A DNA stretch of 37,048 nucleotides from Oscillospiraceae bacterium (GTDB taxonomy: Bacteria; Bacillota; Clostridia; Oscillospirales; Oscillospiraceae), in NCBI GenBank assembly GCA_902775105.1, contig CACYLC010000010.1:1-37048 (forward strand). Direction: 5' to 3'. The notes beneath the pieces are model-generated. The model was not told the origin of the DNA. It was given only the letters and a program-made list of their open reading frames with translations, and made no database searches. A program made the translations under genes and the position numbers. This document shows, one piece after another, positions 30,764-37,048 of the stretch (its first letter is position 1; the number at the start of each line of letters is the position of its first letter).

Positions 30764-32704
30764 TTACAGTACGATCACACAGACCAGCAGGACAAGGGCA
30801 ATGGCCACCACGCCGTAGAGGGTGTAGTCATTGACAATGCCGCTGTGCCAGTCGTGCATAAAGCTGAAATACTTGCGCCAGCTGTGCTTGAAGCCCCAGA
30901 ACAGGTCGCTGCCGCCCACCTGAGAGTAGAGGGCCTCCTCGCCGGAGAAGAAGGACTCATACTTATCATCCCGTTCTTCGGCAGTTTCATCCTTGGAAGA
31001 AATGTGCAGCTTGCTGTTGTCGTTGGGGCTTGCCAGCAGGGCGACAATAGCCACGCCGCAGGTGACGCAGAACAGGAGCAGCAGCCAGGAGACCGGGTTC
31101 CACACGCCGGTAATGGGGACCTCTGTCAGTCCGCTCACATAGATCCCGTGCGCGGCGGCGTAGCCTGCGCCCATGGCGGAGTCGATATAGGCCGTCAGGT
31201 TGGCTACGGCGCTGACCGCCGGGGTGAGCAGATAGGTCTGGACAAAGTTGGGGAAAAGTCCGGTGACGACGCAGAGCACTGCCAGCACCCACATGGGAAG
31301 GCGCATGGCGAGAGGCACTTCCCTGACCTCCCTGTACTGCTCCGGGAGCTGTCCAAAAAAGACGCTCTGGGACACCTTGACGAAAGAGGCCAGCGTCAGG
31401 ACGCTGGTGATCAGCGCAACGACCGCAACCATGATGTAGAAGAAGTTGCCGTCATAGACGCCCTTGAGGAAGGCCGCCTGATAGATCAGCCACTTGGAGG
31501 CAAAGCCGTTGAAGGGGGGCAGGCCGCTGATGGAGGCGGCGCCGATCAGGAACAGCAGTGTGGTCTTGGGCATTTTCTTGGAAAGGCCGCCCAGACTGTC
31601 CAGATCCAGGCTTCCCGTCTGATGCTGTACCGCGCCGGCAGTCAGGAAGAGAAGTCCCTTGAAGATGGTGTGGTTCATGGCGTGGTAGAGGCCGGCGCTC
31701 AGGCCGAGGGCGGAGCCGAGACCCACCACGGTGATGACATAGCCCACCTGAGAGATGGAGTGGAAGGCCAGCAGCCGCTTGAAGTTGTGCTGGTTAAAGG
31801 CCATGGTGACGCAGACGAACATGCTGACAGCGCCAAAGCCGGTGACCAGATAGCTCACGAAGGGGGTGTTGATGTTCTGATAGAGAACGTAGACCAGCCG
31901 GATGATGCCGTACACGCCGCACTTGGTCAGAACACCGGAAATCATCAAAGAGATGGAGGCGGGCGCCACAGCGTGGGCATCGGCGGCCAGGGGGTGGAAG
32001 GGGAACAGGAACGCCTTGGTGCCAAAGCCCATAAAGAGGAAGGCGAAGGCGGCGATGGTGACGAGGTTGCCTCCCTGGCCGGGGATCAATGCGGCGATCT
32101 GCGCCAGATTCAGGGTGTGCAGCTGGGAGTAGATCATGGCAATGCCCAGCAGCACAGAAGTAGAACCCAGCGAACCGACCACCAGATACTTCAGCGCGCC
32201 TTCCAGCGCACCCTCATAGCTGGTGCGGAAGGCGGTGAGCGCCACGGCGGTGAAGGTCATGATCTCGATCATGACGAAGATGTTAAAGAGGTCGCCGGAG
32301 AGCACCAGACCCAGCACAGAGCCGGAGAGCATGAGAAACAGGGTGTAGTAATTCACCAGGGAATCGTCATGGTTCATATAGGTGAAGGAGTAGATGCCGG
32401 AGACAAAGACAGCCACGGTGACGATGAGTCCGAAGAAGAGACTCAGGGCGTCCACCTCAAGGCTGATGCCGATGGCCCAGCCCTCTACGGGAGTCCAGCC
32501 GCCCAGCCAGTAGGCGACGATCTGGCCGTCCAGCAGGACGGGTTTGATGAGCGCCAGCATCATAGCAAGCGCTCCGGTGACGGAGATCGCCACCACCACA
32601 TTCCGAGCCACGGCGTTGCGGCGGCCCACCAGAGAGGTGACAAAGGCCCCGACAAAAAGCGTCATAATCGCCAGAATGGGGAAGTTTTGCAGAAAGCTGT
32701 TCAT
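30764..32704 (-). CDS. Mrp/NuoM-type antiporter subunit (MbhH-like), extended C-terminus
   Basis: The 646-residue integral membrane protein is of the proton-conducting antiporter family (MrpD, NuoL/M/N). It has about fourteen helices plus an extension. Family landmarks are the Glu-bearing VMIEIMTFTAVALTAF near residues 140-155, the Lys/His-rich KAFLFPFHPLAADAHAVAPASISLMISG (about 223-250) and HSISQVGYVITVVGLG (about 315-330). After about residue 520, a polar stretch rich in Asp/Glu/Lys leads to WRKYFSFMHDWHSGIVNDY and one last helix. This resembles the separate MbhI/lateral-helix element of archaeal Mbh and may be fused here, since no separate gene for it exists in the window. Its ATG overlaps the upstream stop. 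Confidence 0.93.
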   Translation of the reverse strand: MNSFLQNFPILAIMTLFVGAFVTSLVGRRNAVARNVVVAISVTGALAMMLALIKPVLLDGQIVAYWLGGWTPVEGWAIGISLEVDALSLFFGLIVTVAVFVSGIYSFTYMNHDDSLVNYYTLFLMLSGSVLGLVLSGDLFNIFVMIEIMTFTAVALTAFRTSYEGALEGALKYLVVGSLGSTSVLLGIAMIYSQLHTLNLAQIAALIPGQGGNLVTIAAFAFLFMGFGTKAFLFPFHPLAADAHAVAPASISLMISGVLTKCGVYGIIRLVYVLYQNINTPFVSYLVTGFGAVSMFVCVTMAFNQHNFKRLLAFHSISQVGYVITVVGLGSALGLSAGLYHAMNHTIFKGLLFLTAGAVQHQTGSLDLDSLGGLSKKMPKTTLLFLIGAASISGLPPFNGFASKWLIYQAAFLKGVYDGNFFYIMVAVVALITSVLTLASFVKVSQSVFFGQLPEQYREVREVPLAMRLPMWVLAVLCVVTGLFPNFVQTYLLTPAVSAVANLTAYIDSAMGAGYAAAHGIYVSGLTEVPITGVWNPVSWLLLLFCVTCGVAIVALLASPNDNSKLHISSKDETAEERDDKYESFFSGEEALYSQVGGSDLFWGFKHSWRKYFSFMHDWHSGIVNDYTLYGVVAIALVLLVCVIVL

Positions 32705-33054
32705 TATCCGTTCAACCTCCTGATCTCTCTGGTGTCAAGGGTGCCGTACTGCTTTCTCAGCATCATGACAAGGCTGAGGCTCATGGCGGTGGTACAGGCG
32801 CCGATGACGATGGAGGTAAGGGTCAGTGCCTGAGGTACGGGATCCACGAAGAAGCTGGCCCGGGTCAGCTCGGCAATGGTGAAGATGGGGGCGGTGCCGC
32901 CGGCATGGAAGCCGACAGAGACGATGAGCAGGTTGGCGCCGTAGTCCACCAGACCCATGCCGATAATCACTTTGACCAGATTGTGTTTGGCCACCATGCA
33001 GTAAAGGCCGAGCACGATCAGCGCAAAGGAGCCGATAAAGTTGACGATCATCAT
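32704..33054 (-). CDS. mnhC: Mrp subunit C (NuoK/MbhG-like)
   Basis: The 116-residue three-helix protein is of the NuoK/MrpC family and lies next to the large antiporter subunit in the membrane arm. LVKVIIGMGLVDYGANLLIV (about 26-45) is the second helix, where NuoK carries its conserved Glu; here the matching region shows Asp38 (VDYGAN). The segment DPVPQALTLTSIVIG (about 71-85) is the diagnostic MrpC block. It overlaps mnhB by four bases (ATGA) and the next gene by one base. Confidence 0.92.
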   Translation of the reverse strand: MMIVNFIGSFALIVLGLYCMVAKHNLVKVIIGMGLVDYGANLLIVSVGFHAGGTAPIFTIAELTRASFFVDPVPQALTLTSIVIGACTTAMSLSLVMMLRKQYGTLDTREIRRLNG

Positions 33055-33527
33055 TTGGGATCGGCCTCCTTTCCTTCCGCGGAAATTTGGTTCTTTTCGT
33101 CCTCGTCCGGCTCCAGCGTGCTGAGCATCAGAATGAGGAGACAGGCGATACCGGCCATGACGTGATAGCCCACGGCGTCGTTCATCAGGTTACTAGTCTC
33201 GAACCGGTGTCCGGCAAAGACGAAGTTGACAGCGAAGTTCAGACCGGTAAAAATGCCGATCAGGGCAATGACCACATACATGATCTCCGCCACCGTCTCA
33301 CTGCTGTGGAGCATCCGTTCGCTGAAGCTGCCCTTCACCCGGCCCCCGCCGTAGCCCAAAAAGACCAGCAGGATGGCGCTGGCGATCAGCACGCCGCCCT
33401 GAAAGCCGCCGCCGGGACTGGTGTTGCCGTGAAAGACCACATAGCAGCCGAACACGCAGGCTAAGGGCAGGAACAGATCGGCGGCACAGCGGACGATAAT
33501 GTTCTTTTTCCGGAATTTCGACTTCAT
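33051..33527 (-). CDS. mnhB: Mrp subunit B (MnhB/MbhF-like)
   Basis: The 158-residue membrane protein has four predicted helices and the MnhB signature FHGNTSPGGGFQGGVLIASAILL (split at about 32-54). It corresponds to MbhF of archaeal membrane-bound hydrogenases and to MrpB of Na+/H+ antiporters. The cytoplasmic tail after residue 135 is short and highly charged. It overlaps neighbours on both sides by four bases, so stoichiometric translation is likely. Confidence 0.92.
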   Translation of the reverse strand: MKSKFRKKNIIVRCAADLFLPLACVFGCYVVFHGNTSPGGGFQGGVLIASAILLVFLGYGGGRVKGSFSERMLHSSETVAEIMYVVIALIGIFTGLNFAVNFVFAGHRFETSNLMNDAVGYHVMAGIACLLILMLSTLEPDEDEKNQISAEGKEADPK

Positions 33528-33901
33528 GCCTCTTCCTCCTTCCCCTCGGCGGATTCGGTTTGCATCCCCGCCGTCTTGCGGAGGATGACCAGAGAACCGG
33601 CAATGGCGGCGATGAGGATAAAGCTCTCGCCCATGGTGTCGTAGCCGCGGAAGTTAAAGACCACAGAGAACACCACGTTCTCGGCGGCGGTCTTGTCCAG
33701 ATTCTCGTTGACGATGATGGACGCCACGCCGTCGGCATTGGTGTTGTCATAGTCCTGGGGATTTTCGTACAGCGCCACCACGTCGGTCTCGGCGCCGTCG
33801 TAGGTGGGCTCGCTCCCTGCCATGAGAATGGCGGTATAGACACCGCAGGCAAGGAGGATGACCAGCGAAATGGTCAGAAAGAGTTTCTTCCCTGCGCTCA
33901 T
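33524..33901 (-). CDS. MbhE-like subunit (MrpA C-terminal segment)
   Basis: The 125-residue membrane protein has one N-terminal helix (about 5-28) and one C-terminal helix (about 92-112), joined by an extracytoplasmic loop of about 60 residues rich in Asp, Asn and Glu. The block VVFNFRGYDTMGESFILIAAIAG (split at about 80-102) is the conserved end of MrpA and matches MbhE of Pyrococcus-type hydrogenases. The outer loop seems longer than the short MbhE form. It was identified by the motif and by its exact position between DUF4040 and MnhB genes. Confidence 0.8.
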   Translation of the reverse strand: MSAGKKLFLTISLVILLACGVYTAILMAGSEPTYDGAETDVVALYENPQDYDNTNADGVASIIVNENLDKTAAENVVFSVVFNFRGYDTMGESFILIAAIAGSLVILRKTAGMQTESAEGKEEEA

Positions 33902-34164
33902 TGCTCATCCTCCTCTGCTCTCACCTTGTGCAGGGCGATGATGTACAATACGGTGGAGAGGACGGCGCCCACGCTTGCCTCAGCAATGGCCACGTCCGGA
34001 GCCTGGAGCAGAATGAACTCCAGCGCAATAAAGGAGCCGGTGGCGGCCAGCGCAATGACCGAGTCGATCATCTTTTTCGCCTGCACCGCCACGACGGCGG
34101 CGGCGACTGCGCCGACAACGGCAAGGGTATTCAGGACGAATACCAGAATTCCGTTCAGATTCAT
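33898..34164 (-). CDS. DUF4040 subunit (MbhD/MrpA C-terminal domain-like)
   Basis: This 88-residue protein consists of nearly three hydrophobic helices. Helix 2-3 region AATGSFIALEFILLQAPDVAIAEASVGA (split at about 40-67) holds the conserved Pro-Asp-Val-Ala and Glu of the DUF4040/MbhD family, residues linked to ion passage in MrpA and MbhD. It is coupled to its neighbours by ATGA overlaps. In Mrp antiporters this domain is fused inside MrpA; as in archaeal Mbh it is a separate gene here. Confidence 0.88.
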   Translation of the reverse strand: MNLNGILVFVLNTLAVVGAVAAAVVAVQAKKMIDSVIALAATGSFIALEFILLQAPDVAIAEASVGAVLSTVLYIIALHKVRAEEDEQ

Positions 34165-34499
34165 TCCGGATCATCCTCCTTATAGTCGTCAATGGCCAGC
34201 TCCTTAGAAGGCTTCACGCCCATCTTGTAGGCTGCCTTGCACAGAGCGTGGTTGGAGATGGGGTTGGTGCCCATGACCAGCAGCAGGAGCACCGCCAGCT
34301 TAACGTAAGTAACCGTCTCTCCGGCATTTGCGATGGCATAGAGGATACCGGCAATGACGATGGAAATGGTTCCCATGGTGGCGATGCAGGTAGAGGCCTG
34401 CAGTCTGCCGAATACGTCGGGCATCCGATTGACGCCCAGCACACCCACAAGGATGAAAAAGACGCCCAGCCCCAACAGAATATCAATGGCAATACGCAT
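34161..34499 (-). CDS. mnhG: Mrp subunit G (MnhG/MbhC-like)
   Basis: The 112-residue membrane protein has three helices and a charged cytoplasmic tail. GVLGVNRMPDVFGRLQASTCIATMG (split at about 21-45) is the MnhG signature with its RMPD motif. MGTNPISNHALCKAAY (about 78-93) is the second conserved block. It is part of the E-F-G group that opens the membrane module, three bases after mnhF and overlapping the DUF4040 gene. Confidence 0.93.
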   Translation of the reverse strand: MRIAIDILLGLGVFFILVGVLGVNRMPDVFGRLQASTCIATMGTISIVIAGILYAIANAGETVTYVKLAVLLLLVMGTNPISNHALCKAAYKMGVKPSKELAIDDYKEDDPE

Positions 34500-34502
34500 C
34501 GC

Positions 34503-34757
34503 TTACAGCCTCCCTTCCAGATAGCGGGCCACAAAGACGGTACCCACGAAACCCAGAAGCGCCACCACCAGAGCAATATCCAGATAGATCGCCCGTCCGG
34601 TGTAGAGGGAATAGAGCACCAGCGCCAGAGCGGAGACCAGATCCAGTGCATCGGCGGCACACATCCGGTCAGCGGCGGTAGGACCGCGGAAGATACGGAA
34701 GAGCAGGAACAGGTTCAGCACCACGCAAATGATGGCGGCAATCAATAATTCGATCAT
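34503..34757 (-). CDS. mnhF: Mrp subunit F (MnhF/MbhB-like)
   Basis: The 84-residue three-helix protein has RIFRGPTAADRMCAADALDL (about 21-40), the MnhF signature. The start is set at ATG 34757, which overlaps the mnhE stop as ATGA and has GGAGG upstream; a TTG two codons earlier is less likely. The small hydrophobic subunit is required for Mrp complex assembly in known systems. Confidence 0.92.
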   Translation of the reverse strand: MIELLIAAIICVVLNLFLLFRIFRGPTAADRMCAADALDLVSALALVLYSLYTGRAIYLDIALVVALLGFVGTVFVARYLEGRL

Positions 34758-35287
34758 TTCCAAATCCTCCCGATCCAGCGCTCCATCCGGCCCTTAATGG
34801 CCTCGCCCGCCTTTTCCCGGTCGGACTCGGCCACGTTGATCCAGTGGACGTAGTAGTAGTTTTTGCCATCCTCGTCCTCGGCCACATCCATGGTGATGGT
34901 GCCGGGGGTCAGGGTGATGCAGTTGGACACCATGGCAAGGCCGTATTCGCTCTTGATCTTCTCCGAGCCTGGCACCCGGATAATGCCGGCCTCATACTTC
35001 AGCTTGGGGCTGAGCACCAGCTTTGCCATGGAGAGGTTGGCCTTGATGACCTCCCACAGGAAGATGATGGCACAGTAGAAGATCAGGATCACCAGCCGCA
35101 CCGGGTTATATAAGTAGAACGCCTGATGATGGATCAGGAACCTCCCGGAGAAGGCGGCGACGACGGCGCTGACAATCCCGCCCAAAATCAGCTCTCTCGC
35201 CGCTACGGACCAGGTCAGCAGCAGCCAGAACAGAAAGCAGAAGATAAAGGTGGACAGCCAGACGAGAAATTTAGACGGTTTCTGCAC
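34754..35287 (-). CDS. mnhE: Mrp subunit E (MnhE/MbhA-like)
   Basis: The 177-residue membrane protein has two to three N-terminal helices (about 8-85) and a cytoplasmic domain of about 90 residues. The family block SEYGLAMVSNCITLTPGTITMDV (split at about 112-134) is clear, with NYYYVHWINV after it. GTG 35287 was taken as start because AGGAGG lies six bases upstream; the open frame runs 19 codons further back through the ribosome site and the hypB end. It is the first gene of the Mrp module, 17 bases after hypB. Confidence 0.92.
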   Translation of the reverse strand: MQKPSKFLVWLSTFIFCFLFWLLLTWSVAARELILGGIVSAVVAAFSGRFLIHHQAFYLYNPVRLVILIFYCAIIFLWEVIKANLSMAKLVLSPKLKYEAGIIRVPGSEKIKSEYGLAMVSNCITLTPGTITMDVAEDEDGKNYYYVHWINVAESDREKAGEAIKGRMERWIGRIWK

Positions 35288-35304
35288 GTTTTTCCCTCCT
35301 TTTC

Positions 35305-35964
35305 TCATTTCGCAATGGTTTCGTCGATGCGCTTGGACACCCACGCCGTCAGCTCATCCAGCCCCATTCCGTCTCTGCTGGAAACCCGAAAGACTTGAAT
35401 GTCGGGGTTGGCGGCTTTGGCATTTCGCTCCACACGCTGATCGTCGAATCCAAAGTATTCTTTCAAATCGTATTTGTTCATGGCCAGCGCATCCGAGGTG
35501 GCGAAGATCAGGGGGTACTTTTCCACCTTGTCGTCTCCCTCCGGGATGCTCAAAAGCGCCAATCGAAAGCTCTCGCCGATGTTGAACTCGGCGGGGCAGA
35601 CCAGATTGCCGATATTCTCCACAAAGAGGACGTCCAGCTTGTCCAGTTCAAATTCCGTCAGGATATGCTGGATGCTCATGGCCTCGATGTGGCACGCTCC
35701 GTCTGTGTCCAGCTGGACGACAGGGAGACCCAGAGCATGGATTTTGTCGGCGTCGATCTGGCCGGCGATGTCTCCCTCAATGACGCCAATGCGGTATCTC
35801 TCCCGCAGCCGGTCGATGAGGGACACGATGGTGCTGGTCTTGCCTGCTCCGGGGGAGCCCAGCACGTTGATGAGGCACACGTTGTGGCGGGACAGCTCCT
35901 CCTTGACGGCGTCGCTGACGTCCTCGTTCCACTCCATGACCTGATGCATGACTTTGATTTCCAT
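35305..35964 (-). CDS. hypB: Nickel-insertion GTPase HypB
   Basis: The 219-residue GTPase works with HypA to deliver nickel to the hydrogenase large subunit. The P-loop is GSPGAGKTS (about 36-44). IEGDIAGQIDADKI (about 70-83), DTDGACH (about 97-103) with the metal-binding Cys-His pair, VENIGNLVCPAEFNIGE (about 125-141) and the base-specific MNKYDL (about 173-178) follow. It lacks the N-terminal His-rich nickel store and the CxxCGC motif of some homologues, so nickel storage is not expected. It lies six bases after hypA. Confidence 0.97.
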   Translation of the reverse strand: MEIKVMHQVMEWNEDVSDAVKEELSRHNVCLINVLGSPGAGKTSTIVSLIDRLRERYRIGVIEGDIAGQIDADKIHALGLPVVQLDTDGACHIEAMSIQHILTEFELDKLDVLFVENIGNLVCPAEFNIGESFRLALLSIPEGDDKVEKYPLIFATSDALAMNKYDLKEYFGFDDQRVERNAKAANPDIQVFRVSSRDGMGLDELTAWVSKRIDETIAK

Positions 35965-35970
35965 AACTCG

Positions 35971-36312
35971 TCAATCGACCTCCAAGCTCTCTACATAAAA
36001 CTCTCTGCCCTGAAGCAACCTGAGCCGGATCCCGCCGCAGGCGGGGCATTCGATGTGGTGCTTGTCCACCTCGCCCTGCCAGCCGCATTCCTCACAGCGC
36101 ATGAGGATGGGGAGCTTTTCCATCTTCAATTTGGCTCCCTCCGCCACCGTTCCCTTGCTGATGAGGTCAAAGTAATACTGAATGCACTGGGGGACGACGC
36201 CGGAATAGTCACCGATCTTGATGCGTACCTCCCGCACCTTTTTCACACCGTGCTCTCTGGCGGCGTTTTCAGCAATGTCCAAAATGCTCTGGGTAATAGC
36301 CAGCTCGTGCAT
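35971..36312 (-). CDS. hypA: Nickel chaperone HypA
   Basis: The 113-residue protein binds nickel through the N-terminal MHE (His2). It has a structural zinc site formed by RCEECGW (about 72-78) and CPACGG (about 89-94), two CxxC pairs. It passes nickel to the large subunit together with HypB. Its ATG lies three bases after the stop of the large-subunit gene, so maturation and catalytic genes are co-translated. Confidence 0.97.
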   Translation of the reverse strand: MHELAITQSILDIAENAAREHGVKKVREVRIKIGDYSGVVPQCIQYYFDLISKGTVAEGAKLKMEKLPILMRCEECGWQGEVDKHHIECPACGGIRLRLLQGREFYVESLEVD

Positions 36313-36315
36313 GGC

Positions 36316-37048
36316 TCACCGATCCAGGCAGGAGAAGCAGGGGTCGATCGAGGCGACGATCAGTCCGGCGTCCGCCACGGTGTTGCCTTTCAGCATGACG
36401 GGGACGGTGGGCGCCGTCTTAAACGTCGGCACATGGATGCTGATCCGGTGGTTGGTCTGGCCGCCGTCGGTGACGACCTTATAGACCAGATGCCCCCGGG
36501 GCGCCTCGTGCCGGGCGACGAACTCGCCGGCAGGAACCTTGGGCATTTTGTTCCCCAGATTGATGGGGCCTTCCGGCAGCAGATCCACCGCCTGACGGAT
36601 GATCTTAATGCTCTCGTAGATCTCCAGCACACGGATGACCACACGGGCGTAGACATCGCAGGACTGCTGGACGGGGACGGCGAACTCAAAGTCGTTATAG
36701 GAGGAATAGGGAGCGTCCCGGCGGACGTCCATATCCACGCCGGAGGCTCTGGCGTGGGGGCCGACGGTACCCAGCCGGATGGCGTCCTCGGTGGTGAGCA
36801 CGCCCACACCCTTGGTACGCATGGCCAGCGTCTTGTCGCTCGTCAGGTAGTGGGTGATGGGACCCATCTTCTTTTCCAGATCGTCCATGGCAGCCAGGAT
36901 CAGCTTCCGCTTGTCGTCGTCAATGTCCCTCCGGGCGCCGCCGATGGTGTTCATGGCGTAGTTCACCCGGTTGCCGGTGACGGCCTCCAGCGTGTCCATG
37001 GTCTGCTCCCGGTCGTTCCAGATCTGCATAAACATGCTGTCGTGTCCC
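36316..37048 (-). CDS. [NiFe] hydrogenase large catalytic subunit (NuoD/MbhL-like), C-terminal part
   Basis: At least 243 codons of the 3' end are present; the 5' end is beyond the right edge, and the frame stays open to the edge, so the ATG at 37035 is internal. The segment LQIWNDREQTMDTLEA-like near the left of the fragment (here MQIWNDREQTMDTLEAVTGNR) and GPHARASGVDMDVRR are group 4/NuoD signatures. The protein ends DPCFSCLDR, giving the second pair of nickel-binding cysteines (CxxC) followed by Arg. No residues follow, so there is no C-terminal peptide for a maturation protease to remove. The N-terminal RxCGxC pair is not in the window. It opens the visible part of the operon. Confidence 0.93.
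   Translation of the reverse strand, partial: GHDSMFMQIWNDREQTMDTLEAVTGNRVNYAMNTIGGARRDIDDDKRKLILAAMDDLEKKMGPITHYLTSDKTLAMRTKGVGVLTTEDAIRLGTVGPHARASGVDMDVRRDAPYSSYNDFEFAVPVQQSCDVYARVVIRVLEIYESIKIIRQAVDLLPEGPINLGNKMPKVPAGEFVARHEAPRGHLVYKVVTDGGQTNHRISIHVPTFKTAPTVPVMLKGNTVADAGLIVASIDPCFSCLDR

Noticed and set aside
29426-32833. Open frame of 1135 codons on the plus strand
   Set aside because: It lies antisense to four clear hydrogenase genes. Its product is Gly/Asp/His/Gln-rich low complexity typical of the reverse of GC-rich codons, and it has no ribosome site.
36316-36345. Selenocysteine at the nickel site
   Set aside because: Both positions of the CxxC pair are ordinary Cys codons (TGC); no in-frame TGA occurs before the stop.
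1-37048. CRISPR array, insertion sequence or prophage
   Set aside because: No regularly spaced direct repeats, transposase, integrase or phage structural genes were seen on either strand.

Overview
The window reads as chromosome from a GC-rich, strictly fermentative member of the class Clostridia, most like the gut Oscillospirales/Oscillospiraceae. This is inferred from a LexA gene with a Bacillus/Clostridium-type operator, the era-yqzL-recO gene order, MutS2, a Crh-like HPr paralogue, strong AGGAGG ribosome sites and an anaerobic energy-converting hydrogenase. No species can be named from the sequence alone. No phage, insertion sequence, CRISPR array or rRNA gene is visible.

Positions 1-8.3 kb carry short housekeeping units: a partial tRNA-Leu, a PLP aminotransferase, a NUDIX hydrolase, cysK behind a promoter and a short Cys-containing leader ORF, lexA with its own LexA box, and tRNA-Gln. 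These are followed by a 21-residue Cys-rich mini-ORF that ends in a terminator directly in front of a secreted LysM-CAP protein, a rhomboid-like membrane protein with a zinc ribbon, and divergent base-excision glycosylase genes (ung / mpg plus a HAD phosphatase). Positions 8.4-13.5 kb (minus strand) are a BMP-type ABC importer, probably for nucleosides: lipoprotein, double ATPase and two permeases.

Positions 13.7-23.8 kb (plus strand) hold a dense informational and repair block: trmB, era, a TraX-like membrane protein, a small YqzL protein, recO, mutS2, a Crh-like HPr in which the phosphorylated His15 is Tyr, uvrC, rsmD, coaD and a coiled-coil protein. Short GC-rich palindromes related to each other punctuate the intergenic gaps.

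Positions 23.9-37.0 kb (minus strand, running off the right edge) form one tightly overlapping operon for a group 4, Mrp-linked, membrane-bound [NiFe] hydrogenase resembling the archaeal Mbh complex. In transcription order it contains: large catalytic subunit (C-terminal part only), hypA, hypB, Mrp E, F, G, DUF4040/MbhD, MbhE, MrpB/MbhF, MrpC/MbhG, MrpD/MbhH, NuoH/MbhM, NuoB/MbhJ, NuoI/MbhN, hypF, hypC, hypD, hypE and NuoC/MbhK. The likely role is oxidising reduced ferredoxin, evolving H2 and storing the energy as a Na+ or H+ gradient. The genes for making the NiFe(CN)2CO centre are built into the same operon. This operon is the most interesting system in the window.
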